This document shows positions 14,910-23,028 of a stretch of DNA of 51,528 bases, one piece after another. Where the stretch lies: positions 1 to 51,528 of IMG/VR virus record IMGVR_UViG_3300023181_000010; one strand, written 5' to 3'. The notes beneath the pieces were generated by a model. It made no database searches and was not told where the DNA came from. It saw nothing but the letters and a program-made list of their open reading frames with translations. The DNA is from a virus. The translations under genes and the position numbers were made by a program. Each line of letters begins with the position of its first letter. Position 1 is the stretch's first letter.

Positions 14910-16161
14910 GTCATTCCGCGCCGTCGAGATCGTGAAGGTCGGCGACTGGTCCGCATCCGCCGGTGACGGCAAGGTCACCCGGGAGGACCTGGCCGCGATG
15001 GTGGAGTCCTACGCGGATCCGCTGATCGACCGGGCCCCGGTGAAGCTCGGTCACAACGACTTGAGGTTTCAGGACGTCAACGGCCGCCCGCCGCTCACCG
15101 GTGACGGCGACCCGGCGTATGGGTGGATCACCGACCCGCGGATCTCCGAGGACGGGACGACCCTGTTGGCCGACATCGTCGGTGTGCCCGAGAAGCTGGC
15201 CGACATGATCCCGCACGGGTACCGCCGCCGGTCGGTGGAGATGATCCGGAACAGGGTCGTCGGCGGGAAAGTCCACCCCGTGTCGCTCCGGGCGCTGTCC
15301 CTGTTGGGCACCACACCGCCGGCTGTGAAGGGACTCGCGGACATCACCGAGGCATACGGGACCGGGCCGCTTCACTACGCCGACCCCGGCGCAACGCTGG
15401 TCGTCCTCACCCTGTCTGAGAGTGACGACACGGCCGCCGTCCCACAACCGACCGACTACACCGCCAACAGTGGCGGTGCTGGCAGTACGACACACACCAC
15501 CGACAAGGGAGCACCCAAGATGGGCAACACGAAGGTCGACGCGAAGATCCTCGCCGCATTCGGTCTGGACGACACCGCCACCGACGAGCAGGTCGCCGAG
15601 GCCGCCAAGGCCGCCGGGATCACGTTCGCCCCGGCCGAACCGGCCACCACGCCGGCCAAGACCGGACTGACCCCGGAAGAGATCGCCGCCACGGTCAAGG
15701 CCAACGAGGACGCGCAGCAGGCCGCCCTGGACGCCGCACTGAAGAACACCCCGAGCAACGGCGGGCAGATCACCGCACTGTCCGAATCGCAGGTCGCCGC
15801 GCTCGGTCCGTTGCTGAACAGTGGCATCCTCAAGCTCATCGACGCCGAGACCCTCACCGCGCTGTCGGCCGGTGCCGAGGCCGGCGCGCAGGCCCAGGCG
15901 ACGCTGGTCAAGGACCGCCGGAAGGGCATCCTCGACGCCGCGGTGGTCGCCGGGAAGGTCGCCCCGACCACCTACGCCGCGTTCGCCGCGATGCTCGACA
16001 AGGACGAGGACGGCGCAGTCGCCGTGATCAACCTGTTGCCCGCCGTGTTCCCGACCGCGTCGATCGGCCACGCAACGGAAACGGCGCTGTCCGAGGTCGA
16101 CGCCGCCACCCAGGCACAGATGTTCATCGACGCCGGCTACATCATCCCCGACGGCAACTGA
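14899..16161 (+). CDS. Prohead protease with fused scaffold domain, Mu I-like
   Basis: 420 residues. Residues 1-150 are the serine protease of the Mu gpI type: FRAVEIVKVGDW start, GKVTREDLAAM, the conserved KLGHND (His), and YRRRSVEMI with the probable nucleophile Ser. After a Thr/Ser/Pro linker (about 170-205), the rest is an Ala/Glu-rich scaffold domain (KVDAKILAAFGLDD onward) ending in DAATQAQMFIDAGYIIP. The protease matures the prohead and degrades the scaffold. Start ATG 14899 is set by the promoter spacing; the frame is open from GTG 14827, but that would lie upstream of the predicted transcription start. Confidence 0.9.
   Translation: MPTKSFRAVEIVKVGDWSASAGDGKVTREDLAAMVESYADPLIDRAPVKLGHNDLRFQDVNGRPPLTGDGDPAYGWITDPRISEDGTTLLADIVGVPEKLADMIPHGYRRRSVEMIRNRVVGGKVHPVSLRALSLLGTTPPAVKGLADITEAYGTGPLHYADPGATLVVLTLSESDDTAAVPQPTDYTANSGGAGSTTHTTDKGAPKMGNTKVDAKILAAFGLDDTATDEQVAEAAKAAGITFAPAEPATTPAKTGLTPEEIAATVKANEDAQQAALDAALKNTPSNGGQITALSESQVAALGPLLNSGILKLIDAETLTALSAGAEAGAQAQATLVKDRRKGILDAAVVAGKVAPTTYAAFAAMLDKDEDGAVAVINLLPAVFPTASIGHATETALSEVDAATQAQMFIDAGYIIPDGN
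15440..15471 (+). promoter_or_regulatory. Late promoter family, site 4 (inside protease, for scaffold and capsid)
   Basis: TCCCACAA starts at 15440 and AACAGT lies at 15466-15471, exactly the internal spacing of the other sites. No start codon lies at the leaderless position. Instead ATG 15520 follows about 41 nt after the predicted start of transcription with a strong AAGGGAG site. The promoter sits in the linker-coding part of the protease gene, where codons are least constrained. Confidence 0.6.
15520..16161 (+). CDS. Internal scaffold protein, Mu Z-like (nested in protease gene)
   Basis: ATG 15520 is in frame with the protease and begins exactly at the scaffold domain (MGNTKVDAKILAAFG). 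It has AAGGGAG nine bases upstream, the best ribosome binding site in the gene, and its own late promoter about 80 bp upstream. The 213-residue product would be the abundant assembly scaffold, as gpZ is from gene I in phage Mu and Nu3 from C in lambda. Nested expression is inferred; the separate signals are visible. Confidence 0.7.
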   Translation: MGNTKVDAKILAAFGLDDTATDEQVAEAAKAAGITFAPAEPATTPAKTGLTPEEIAATVKANEDAQQAALDAALKNTPSNGGQITALSESQVAALGPLLNSGILKLIDAETLTALSAGAEAGAQAQATLVKDRRKGILDAAVVAGKVAPTTYAAFAAMLDKDEDGAVAVINLLPAVFPTASIGHATETALSEVDAATQAQMFIDAGYIIPDGN

Positions 16162-16217
16162 CCACCAGCACCACCGAACAGCACCCGTCAAACCCCTGAC
16201 CACCTGAAAGGCAACTC

Positions 16218-16613
16218 ATGGTCAACACCCGCAAGGCGAACCCGACATTCCAGCATTTCGGCGCGGACGAGCGGAACACGTTCCTCGCCGTCGGTGCGAT
16301 CACCGGCAAGCGGTTCGTGAAGGTCGTCGCCGGTGGCACCGGCAACGTCCCCGCGGTGTCGCAGTGTGCCGCCGGTGAGCGTGCCGTCGGTGTCGCCGCA
16401 ATCGACGCCGCCACCAGCACGACCGTCGGCGTCGACCGCGGTCACCAGAACGTCACCGTGACCTGCGGGACGGCCCCGCTGTCCGCCGGTGCCGCGGTGG
16501 CATCCGACGCGCTCGGTCGCGCCGTCGTCCAGGCATCGACCGCGGTCACGCTCGGTATCTGTGCCGCAGACACCGCGGCCGGCGCGGACACGCCGGTCAT
16601 TCTCTGCATCTAG
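16218..16613 (+). CDS. Capsid decoration/stabilisation protein, DUF2190-like
   Basis: 131 residues, ATG 16218 with GAAAGGCA site. Small beta-rich, Ala/Val/Gly-rich protein with a FVKVVAGGTGNVPAVSQC region, repeated GVAA/VTVTCG strands and a SDALGRAVVQAS end, the general pattern of DUF2190 decoration proteins. Its place between scaffold and capsid agrees with that. Such proteins form trimers on the mature shell. Confidence 0.7.
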   Translation: MVNTRKANPTFQHFGADERNTFLAVGAITGKRFVKVVAGGTGNVPAVSQCAAGERAVGVAAIDAATSTTVGVDRGHQNVTVTCGTAPLSAGAAVASDALGRAVVQASTAVTLGICAADTAAGADTPVILCI

Positions 16614-16681
16614 CCCACCCCGTTCGACCAGCAGTGACCCACCCACCCCGGCCCCGGCCGACACGCAAGGAGTAACAGAAA

Positions 16682-17599
16682 ATGCCCCAACTGCCCTACG
16701 GCCCGGGTACGCCGTTGCCGGTCGCCGCCGGCGAAATGACGGTCGACTGGTTCCTCAAGAACCCGACCGTCATCACGAAGGTGCTCGACGCCGTTCCGTC
16801 CCAGTACTTCATCGGGGATTTGATCTTCCGCAAGTCCCGCGCCGACGCCGGCGTCATCATCTACGACCGGGTCACCCAGCTCGACCTGTTCGTCAACGCC
16901 GAACCGGGTCGGCAGCCCGGCAACGTCGAACCGGGTTCCGCGTTCGCCCAGGTCGACGTCGACGAGGCCGTTCCGAACATCGCCCTGGTGCAGACCTCCG
17001 GCGCGTTCTTCAACGTCACCGACGAGCAGGAACGGCGCGACAACCGGGATGTCGTGGCGATCAAGCTCCGGAAGCTGATCAACACGATGATCCGCGTTTC
17101 CGACGCGAAGGCCGTGAACAAGCTGTTCTCGGATCCGCTGATCGCCGCGCAGCAGACCGCCCCGGCGGCCGCGTACTGGGACAGCGGGACGACCCAGCTC
17201 CGCGACCTCCAGGCCGCGATCGGCCGGGTCGACTACAACGAGATGGGTTACTCCGTCGACACGGCCCTGTGTCACCCGGACGCGTTCGAGGCGTTGCAGG
17301 GTGCCGACAAGGTGCAGGCATGGATGGCCCGGGAGAAGCGCCCGGACAACCCGCTGTTCAACAAGCAGATCGACGGGTTCAAGGGGCTGAATTGGGTCAT
17401 CACCCGCCGGGCCCCGCGGACGTCCGTCGCGCTGTTCCACCGCGGCATGGTCGGTGTCCGAGGCGAAGAGATCCCGCCGGCGACCGAGGTGATCCCCGAG
17501 CGGAAGTACCGCCGCACCCGGATCCAGCACTCGCGGGTCGAAACGTTCGCGATCAACGAGCCGATGTCGGTCTCGGTTATCTCGAATGTGATCGCCTGA
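16682..17599 (+). CDS. Major capsid protein
   Basis: 305 residues of HK97-type fold by length and position, with strong AAGGAG site. Starts MPQLPYGPGTPLP. It contains YFIGDLIFRKSRADAGVIIYD in the N-arm/E-loop region, the helical DRRD-rich spine equivalent (EQERRDNRDVVAIKLRKLI), an A-domain with GYSVDTALCHPDAFEAL and the end TRIQHSRVETFAINEPMSV. It is preceded by scaffold and decoration genes, the standard order. Promoter site 4 lies about 1.2 kb upstream. Residue-level relation to Mu gpT cannot be judged by eye. Confidence 0.9.
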   Translation: MPQLPYGPGTPLPVAAGEMTVDWFLKNPTVITKVLDAVPSQYFIGDLIFRKSRADAGVIIYDRVTQLDLFVNAEPGRQPGNVEPGSAFAQVDVDEAVPNIALVQTSGAFFNVTDEQERRDNRDVVAIKLRKLINTMIRVSDAKAVNKLFSDPLIAAQQTAPAAAYWDSGTTQLRDLQAAIGRVDYNEMGYSVDTALCHPDAFEALQGADKVQAWMAREKRPDNPLFNKQIDGFKGLNWVITRRAPRTSVALFHRGMVGVRGEEIPPATEVIPERKYRRTRIQHSRVETFAINEPMSVSVISNVIA

Positions 17600-18345
17600 T
17601 GGCCGGCCGCGCGCGCACTGGCGCAAACACGGCGTCGGCCGCCGCCACCGAGGTTGTGTCGACAGTGGCCCCGGTTGATCCGGTGGCCGCTGTCGACCCG
17701 GTCGAGGCCGTCACGGTCCCGGCACCGTCCGCGGTGGCCCCGACAGCCACCATGGTCGGTGCCGCCGAGACGGTCCCGGACACGGGCGTCCTGGCCGCCC
17801 TCATCGCATCCGGTCACCTGTCCGGCCCCGTCGAGGACGTCAACGCCGCCCCGGCGTTCGTCCCGCCGGTGCCCGGCCCGGTGGAGGTCCCCGGTCTCGG
17901 TTCCATCGACGTCGGTGGGCTGAACGTTGCCGGTATGCCACCGCGGGAACGCCCGGACACCCTGCCGAACCTGGCCGAGGTGCCCGGACAATTCGTCGAC
18001 GTCGAGTCGGCCCGGGCAGTCGCCGAGGCCGAGCGGATCGACGCGCTCGGTGCGCTGATGCAGACCGTCCCGGGTGATCCGACACCGGCCGGGTTCACCA
18101 CCCCCGGCCCGGTGTTCATCCAGACGACCCCGACGGGTCGGTTCCGGGATCTCGCCCCGGGTGAGCCGGTCTACATGGTGACCTGTTCGCAGTACCTCGC
18201 CCCGTCCGGCGCAGGATGGGTCAACAACGGCCGCGGTGACTGTGTGTCTATCAAGATGTCCGACCAGGTCACCAACGGGCTCCGGGACGGCTACCTGGCC
18301 GGCCCGATTCCCCGGGACGACGACACCCCGGCCGACGGGGAGTAG
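17599..18345 (+). CDS. Hypothetical head-region protein with Ala/Pro/Val-rich N-terminus
   Basis: 248 residues, ATG 17599 sharing a base with the capsid stop (TGATG). Residues 1-120 are low-complexity Ala/Val/Pro (PVAAVDPVEAVTVPAPSAV). The C-terminal 80 residues look folded: RFRDLAPGEPVYMVTCSQY and GDCVSIKMSDQV. Possibly a head fibre or head-completion protein; no family recognised. Confidence 0.6.
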   Translation: MAGRARTGANTASAAATEVVSTVAPVDPVAAVDPVEAVTVPAPSAVAPTATMVGAAETVPDTGVLAALIASGHLSGPVEDVNAAPAFVPPVPGPVEVPGLGSIDVGGLNVAGMPPRERPDTLPNLAEVPGQFVDVESARAVAEAERIDALGALMQTVPGDPTPAGFTTPGPVFIQTTPTGRFRDLAPGEPVYMVTCSQYLAPSGAGWVNNGRGDCVSIKMSDQVTNGLRDGYLAGPIPRDDDTPADGE

Positions 18346-18356
18346 GACCGCACCCC

Positions 18357-18878
18357 GTGACCTACCCAGGCGCACCGCAGCCGGTAGCACCGACGCCCGA
18401 CACGGCGTCGGCGCTACCGGCTGATGGTGTCGGTGTGTACGGCGTGTCGATCGCCGACATCGGCGCGCTCGTGAAGTCGACCGTCATCGTCCCCGAGACG
18501 TCCGCGCTCCGGCAGGACAAGTCCGCCACTTACGAGCAGGTCATCGCGTGGATCGAGCAGCTATCCGCCGGGACGTTCACGGCGATTCCGAACATCGGCC
18601 GTGTCCCGGCAGGTGATGCTCTGGACACCCTGAACGCCGGGGTGAAGTACGCCGTCGCGTGCGGTGTCGCCTCAACCCTGGTCGCCGCGCTGTTCCCCGA
18701 GATCGCCAAGCCGTCCGACCAGCAGTCCTACGCCGCGATCCTGTGGAAGCGGTACACCGACGGTGTGGCGAACGCGAACACGGCGATCGCCACGATCATC
18801 CGCGGTGGGCCCGGTAACGGTGGGGCCGCCGCGTGGTGTTTCCCGCCGCCGATGTCCCGTGACCGCCGGGCGTTCTGA
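18357..18878 (+). CDS. Putative head-tail connector protein
   Basis: 173 residues from GTG 18357. It contains helical segments TYEQVIAWIEQLSAG and YAAILWKRYTDGVANANTAI typical of the small helical connector (gp6/DUF1320-like) proteins that dock beneath the portal. It lies at the position of Mu gp36, directly before the gpG-like protein. The assignment rests mainly on gene order. Confidence 0.6.
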   Translation: MTYPGAPQPVAPTPDTASALPADGVGVYGVSIADIGALVKSTVIVPETSALRQDKSATYEQVIAWIEQLSAGTFTAIPNIGRVPAGDALDTLNAGVKYAVACGVASTLVAALFPEIAKPSDQQSYAAILWKRYTDGVANANTAIATIIRGGPGNGGAAAWCFPPPMSRDRRAF

Positions 18879-19324
18879 TGCGGTTCCAGTTCACCGTCGA
18901 CGGTGAAGCGCTGGTCGACCGGACGTTGCTCCGGTGGTCGGACCGTGTGCACAACGCCCGCCCGGCGTTCGAGGCGATCGCCGACCAGTTCGCCACCGCC
19001 GAAATGGCGCATTTCGCATCCAACGGGTCGGGGAAATGGGCCGCGCTGTCCCCCCGGTACGCCGCGTACAAGGCCGCACGGTTCCCCGGCCGCCCGACCC
19101 TGGTCCGCGCCGGTGATCTGCGGAACACCCTGACGCGCCGCCCGCTCGGTGTCGAGCGGATCGCCGACAACTCGCTGGAGGTCGGCACCAACGACCCGAA
19201 GGCACTGTTCCACCAGAAGGGCACCCCGAAGATGCCGGCCCGCCCGGTGATCAAACTCAACGACCGGACCAAGAAACAGATGGCGAAAACACTCCAGCGG
19301 TATCTCGCGACCGGTGCGATCTGA
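18878..19324 (+). CDS. Virion morphogenesis / tail completion protein, Mu gpG-like
   Basis: 148 residues with a TGATG overlap. The motif series FATAEMAHFASNGSGKWAAL, SPRYAAYK, LVRAGDLRNTLT and FHQKGTPKMPARPVIKL is characteristic of the phage virion morphogenesis family (gpS of P2, gpG of Mu). These proteins act at the head-tail joining interface. Recognition is good. Confidence 0.85.
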   Translation: MRFQFTVDGEALVDRTLLRWSDRVHNARPAFEAIADQFATAEMAHFASNGSGKWAALSPRYAAYKAARFPGRPTLVRAGDLRNTLTRRPLGVERIADNSLEVGTNDPKALFHQKGTPKMPARPVIKLNDRTKKQMAKTLQRYLATGAI

Positions 19325-19956
19325 TGCTCGGTGCCGACGGAGTGGCGAACCTTGTCATCGGACGTTTGCGGGACCGGATGCCGGGCCGTGTCGCGCTGAT
19401 CCGTGACCGGTACGGCATCGACGTCAACGCCCTGCCCGACATCGAGCTGTTCAAGGCGTACGAACCGACGTCGATGTCGGTGGAGAAGTGGCCGGCGGTC
19501 TACGTCGAGATCGACGACACCGCCGGCAAGACCGGTGCTCAGCGTGAATCCATGCAGGGTGCATACGACGTCTATTCGTTCCGGTACCGGGTGAGGGTCT
19601 ACGTCATGGCCCGAACCCTGACGGGGCACCTCGAGGGGAACGAGGTCGAACCGATGATCCGCCGGTACATCGCCGCCGCCCAGGAGGCCGTCATCCCCGG
19701 CCTGATCCTGGTCGCCGACGACGTGCACGGGCAGCACGCAACGACCGACCCGAACACCCTGAAACAGGTCTACGGGGCCCCGCAGTTCGGGCAGGACGTC
19801 GCCGAGATCATCGGATCCGCCCGGCTCGAGTTCGAGGTGAAAACGACCGAAGAGATCGAGGCCGTTCCGGGGCCGCTCGCACCACCGCCGGACGGTGAAC
19901 CGGCCGCGGTGCTCGAGGGGATCTACCTGTTCGGCCCCGGCGAAGTGATCGTCTAG
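19324..19956 (+). CDS. Tail terminator-like protein, Mu gp37-like
   Basis: 210 residues, ATG 19324 overlapping the preceding stop. It has the alpha/beta pattern of tail terminators: a helix GVANLVIGRLRDRMPGRVAL, then strands ending WPAVYVEIDD and SFRYRVRVYVMAR, a helix with EVEPMIRRYIAAAQEAV, and FGQDVAEIIGSARLEFEV. Such proteins cap the tail tube and sheath and bind the neck. Supported by order before the sheath gene. Confidence 0.75.
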   Translation: MLGADGVANLVIGRLRDRMPGRVALIRDRYGIDVNALPDIELFKAYEPTSMSVEKWPAVYVEIDDTAGKTGAQRESMQGAYDVYSFRYRVRVYVMARTLTGHLEGNEVEPMIRRYIAAAQEAVIPGLILVADDVHGQHATTDPNTLKQVYGAPQFGQDVAEIIGSARLEFEVKTTEEIEAVPGPLAPPPDGEPAAVLEGIYLFGPGEVIV

Positions 19957-19975
19957 CAGCGCGACACGGCAACCG

Positions 19976-20014
19976 TCCCACCACCAACCACCCCCGACCG
20001 TGAAGGTAACCACC
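19976..20014 (+). promoter_or_regulatory. Late promoter family, site 5 (sheath operon)
   Basis: TCCCACCA from 19976 (one change from the consensus), GAAGGT at 20002-20007, ATG at 20015 (39 nt). The GAAGG could also serve as a ribosome binding site if the message is not leaderless. Confidence 0.65.
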
Positions 20015-20344
20015 ATGACCCCTTACGCCGTACTGAACACCACCGCGCACTCGGTCGTCTACGACGACGAAGGGCACACCGTCGACGCGAACGCCCGCGT
20101 CGTCACCGTCCTCGACGAAACGGTGATGAAGCTCGTCGACCAGGGTGTGTTGCTCATCGTCGAGGAATCGCCGACCGAGCTGGTCCCCGCCGGGCTGATC
20201 CCAGACGAGCCGCTCGGCGGCAGCACCATCGACGTCGGCCCGGACGTGACCGTCGGCGACCCGATCCCCGGCCGCAAGGGCCGTCGCACCACCACCACCG
20301 ATAGCCCGGCCGAGGCCGGCACCAATGGAGAGGACCCGGCCTGA
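20015..20344 (+). CDS. Small tail protein at Mu gp38 position
   Basis: 109 residues from ATG 20015, chosen by promoter spacing over the in-frame GTG 20000. An N-terminal beta part (YDDEGHTVDANARVVTVLDE, then KLVDQGVLLIV) is followed by a Pro/Thr/Gly tail. In Mu the small gene gp38 precedes the sheath in the same place. Function unknown; overlaps the sheath gene by one base. Confidence 0.65.
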   Translation: MTPYAVLNTTAHSVVYDDEGHTVDANARVVTVLDETVMKLVDQGVLLIVEESPTELVPAGLIPDEPLGGSTIDVGPDVTVGDPIPGRKGRRTTTTDSPAEAGTNGEDPA

Positions 20345-21831
20345 TGGCTACAGGAGTCGTCGTTACCACATCGGTCCGAACCGGACCGTCGAACCCGCCC
20401 GGACCTGACTCCGGCCGCGGGTTCCTGGTCGGGCTCGCCGAGCGTGGCCCGTCCAACGTTGCGGCCCGCGTCGCGTCGATCACCCAGTTCGAGGACATTT
20501 TCGGTGTCCGGAACAGCTACTCCGGCAGCTTGTACGACGCCGCCCGGCTGTTCTTCGAGGAAGGCGGATCGACGCTGTTCGTCGGTCGTGTCGTCGGCCC
20601 GGCCGCGGCCGCCGGCCTGTTGGTGCTCAAGGATCGCACCGGCGGCACGCCGCTCGACACGGCGCGGATCGTGGCCCTGTCGGCCGGTGCCTGGTCCGCG
20701 ACGATCAAGATCGCTGTCGTCGCCGGGACCGTCGCCGGAACCGTCCGCGTCGATGTCTACGTGAACGATGTCGCCACCGAGCGGTGGGACAACATCGCCG
20801 ACATCCCGACGCTCGTCGCCCGGCTGTTGAATTCGGCGCACGTCCGCGGTGTCGATCTCGGTGCCGCATCGACCTACCCGACTCGCCTGCCGGCGTTGCT
20901 GGCCCCGACGGTGCTGTCCACCGGCACCGACGACCGCGGCGCGGTCACCACGTCGCACGTCCTGGCCGCCGCGAACGCACTGTTCCCGGACACGCTCGGT
21001 GCCGGTGCTGTGGCCGCCCCGGGTTACCCGGCGTCGACGATCGGTGCCGGTCTCATCGCTCACGCGAAGGCCACCGGCCGGATGGCGATCCTCGCCGGCG
21101 GTTCCGCCGACGACGCCGCGACCGTGAAGTCCACGGCCGCGACCCTGGCGGCCGCCCCGGACGGCGATTACGGGATGATCTTTTTCCCGTGGGTCCGGTT
21201 CCCCGACGGGTCCGGTGTCCGTTCGGCGTCGCCCGAAGGTGCCGTGATGGGCAAGCGGGCGAAGGCCCACGACCTGGTGGGTTTCTGGCAGCCCGCCGCC
21301 GGCGGGTTCGGCGAATTCACGTTCGTCACCGCGACCGAGGTCGCCGGGAATGCCGTGTCCCTGTCGACCGCCGACATCGACAGCCTCAGTGACGGCAAGG
21401 TCAACGGGATCGTCACGATCGGGACCGCCCTCAAGATCTACGGGTGGTCGTCCCTGTCGGCCGTCGAGGGATACGAACTCGGCACCGCCCGGGACATCCT
21501 CAACGTCCTCACGGCGCTCGCGAAGGACATCCTCGAGCCGTACGTGTGGACCGTCATCGACGGCCGCGGGCAGATGATCAGCAACATCGCCGGGGAAATG
21601 GGTGGCATGTTGCAGCCGCTCGCCGACCGCGACGCGTTCTACCCGAACATCGACCCGGACACCGGCGACGTCATCGACCCCGGGTACTCGGTGACCGTCA
21701 ATTCGGCGAACAACCCGACGAGTGTGGCCGCGAACAACCGCGTCGTGACCCGAATCGCCGTGCGGACCTCCCCTTACGCGAAGCTCATCGAGGTCGCGAT
21801 CGTCAAGGCCGGCCTGAACAGCTCGGTCTAG
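20344..21831 (+). CDS. Contractile tail sheath protein
   Basis: 495 residues. The N-terminus (VRTGPSNPPGPDSGRGFLVG, then LAERGP and SITQFEDIFG) and the SLYDAARLFFEEGGSTLFVGRV segment are classic for sheath proteins (Mu gpL, P2 FI). The C-terminal conserved core has the GRGQMISNIAGEMGGMLQ region and ends with RIAVRTSPYAKLIEVAIVKA, whose final strand joins neighbouring subunits. Its presence shows the virion is a myovirus. The tube gene follows after 43 nt. Confidence 0.95.
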   Translation: MATGVVVTTSVRTGPSNPPGPDSGRGFLVGLAERGPSNVAARVASITQFEDIFGVRNSYSGSLYDAARLFFEEGGSTLFVGRVVGPAAAAGLLVLKDRTGGTPLDTARIVALSAGAWSATIKIAVVAGTVAGTVRVDVYVNDVATERWDNIADIPTLVARLLNSAHVRGVDLGAASTYPTRLPALLAPTVLSTGTDDRGAVTTSHVLAAANALFPDTLGAGAVAAPGYPASTIGAGLIAHAKATGRMAILAGGSADDAATVKSTAATLAAAPDGDYGMIFFPWVRFPDGSGVRSASPEGAVMGKRAKAHDLVGFWQPAAGGFGEFTFVTATEVAGNAVSLSTADIDSLSDGKVNGIVTIGTALKIYGWSSLSAVEGYELGTARDILNVLTALAKDILEPYVWTVIDGRGQMISNIAGEMGGMLQPLADRDAFYPNIDPDTGDVIDPGYSVTVNSANNPTSVAANNRVVTRIAVRTSPYAKLIEVAIVKAGLNSSV

Positions 21832-21874
21832 TCCGCCATTCCGGCAACCCCTCACAGAACAGGAGCACGACCTA

Positions 21875-22297
21875 ATGGCAGGACTCGGCACCACCACCGC
21901 GAAGCGCGACTTCATCGTCAAGATCTCCGGTGTCGCACACGCATTCGCGACGTTCACCGGCGGCAACAAGACCCGAACCGTCACCGAGGCATGGAACGGC
22001 GGTGCGAAGAACCCCGATCTCATCCCCGGCCCGGCCATGAACGAAGAGATCACCTGCTCCGCGCCGTACAACCCGAAGCGCGACGAACCGATCATCGCCC
22101 GGTTCCGTCGGGAGATCCAGCAGGGCAAGACCTACACCGTCACCAAGACCCCGGTCGACGCCGACGGTGTCGTTGCCGCCAAGGGCCGGGTGTTCTCCGG
22201 GTGTGTCCTGGTGTCCATCACCGAACCGGATTCCGACGCCGGTTCGTCCGACGCCGCCCGCTACGAGCTGAAGTTTCGGCCGCAGGCGGACAGCTAG
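21875..22297 (+). CDS. Tail tube protein
   Basis: 140 residues directly downstream of the sheath, with AGGAG upstream. Contains FIVKISGVAHAFATFTGGNK, TVTEAWNGGAKNPDLIPG and an all-beta C-terminus (KGRVFSGCVLVSITEPDSD), the usual pattern of contractile tail tube proteins (Mu gpM-like). Stacks as hexamers inside the sheath and carries DNA. A strong terminator follows. Confidence 0.88.
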   Translation: MAGLGTTTAKRDFIVKISGVAHAFATFTGGNKTRTVTEAWNGGAKNPDLIPGPAMNEEITCSAPYNPKRDEPIIARFRREIQQGKTYTVTKTPVDADGVVAAKGRVFSGCVLVSITEPDSDAGSSDAARYELKFRPQADS

Positions 22298-22300
22298 TCG

Positions 22301-22349
22301 ACCCGGCGATGAGGGGCACGGGTCGTGTCCCCTACCCTCATCGCCGGGT
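22301..22349 (+). terminator. Strong hairpin after tail tube gene
   Basis: ACCCGGCGATGAGGG pairs with CCCTCATCGCCGGGT (15 bp), with further inner GC pairing. It lies 4 nt after the tube stop. As no late promoter motif is found before the next gene, it probably works as a partial terminator that lowers expression of the chaperone and tape measure relative to sheath and tube. Confidence 0.8.
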
Positions 22350-22449
22350 TACCCCGTAGTACCAGCACGACACCCGTGGACACGACACGGGCAGCAGCAC
22401 CGGCCCACCACCCGGCGGGCCGCCACCACCTCGAGGGAGACACGACCCA
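22350..22449. other. Intergenic leader before tail chaperone
   Basis: 100 bp without a gene. GAGGGAG upstream of ATG 22450 is a good ribosome binding site. A GCCCACCA string at 22403 resembles the late motif but lacks a matching hexamer and start spacing. Confidence 0.4.
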
Positions 22450-23028
22450 ATGAGTGCACCACTCAGCGACTACGACGACATCGACCCGTCCGACCCGTAC
22501 GGGGAAAAGACCGCGGCCGTCCAGGCCGACACCGACGGCGCGTACACCCCGGAAGGCCCGTTCGGGGCCGTCCTGTCCGACCTGTCCATCCTCACCGCCG
22601 ACGCCGAGACCGATATCAGTCGGGTGTCGGTGTTCACCCTCGACAAGGTCAACGGCCGTGAGGGTTACTCACTCCGCGTCCAGGTCGGGTCGCTCGGTTC
22701 CAACGACGTCGAGAAGTGGCGGAAGATCGCCGCCAACGGGCAGCGTGGCGGCAAGCCGAACCCGTCCCACTGGTACGCGCTGATCCTCGCGAACCAGACG
22801 GAACAGATCCTCAAGGACGGCAAGCCGTTCGCTGATGCGGACGGCAACCCGTTCACGTTCCGGGATGAGGAATTGCAGGCCGCGCTCGGTGCGCAGACCG
22901 CGGCCGCCGCAGTTCGGAAGCTGATCGGCGCGGATCCGGTGCTCATCGCGATCGGGTCCGGTGTCCTGACCGAGGCCGGATTCGGGGAGGACGCCGAAGC
23001 GGTGGACCCCGAGGTGCCGGGAGAGTAA
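22450..23028 (+). CDS. Tail assembly chaperone, short form (gpG-like)
   Basis: 192 residues between tail tube and tape measure, the universal place of the tail assembly chaperone that coats the tape measure protein. The acidic N-terminus is followed by a helical domain (KWRKIAANGQRGGKPNPSHW, then LQAALGAQTAAAAVRKLIGA). The frame ends at TAA 23026. An open frame shifted by -1 continues to 23213 and encodes a plausible second domain, so a longer fusion by ribosomal slippage is expected. Confidence 0.82.
   Translation: MSAPLSDYDDIDPSDPYGEKTAAVQADTDGAYTPEGPFGAVLSDLSILTADAETDISRVSVFTLDKVNGREGYSLRVQVGSLGSNDVEKWRKIAANGQRGGKPNPSHWYALILANQTEQILKDGKPFADADGNPFTFRDEELQAALGAQTAAAAVRKLIGADPVLIAIGSGVLTEAGFGEDAEAVDPEVPGE

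Noticed and set aside
16489-17598. Upstream extension of the frame ending at 18345
   Set aside because: It overlaps the whole capsid gene out of phase and is Arg/Pro-rich. The real gene starts at ATG 17599, overlapping the capsid stop.
20059-22128. 689-codon open frame on the minus strand
   Set aside because: Exactly antisense to the sheath and tube genes, which are certain. Translation is Arg/Gly/Asp-rich without any domain.
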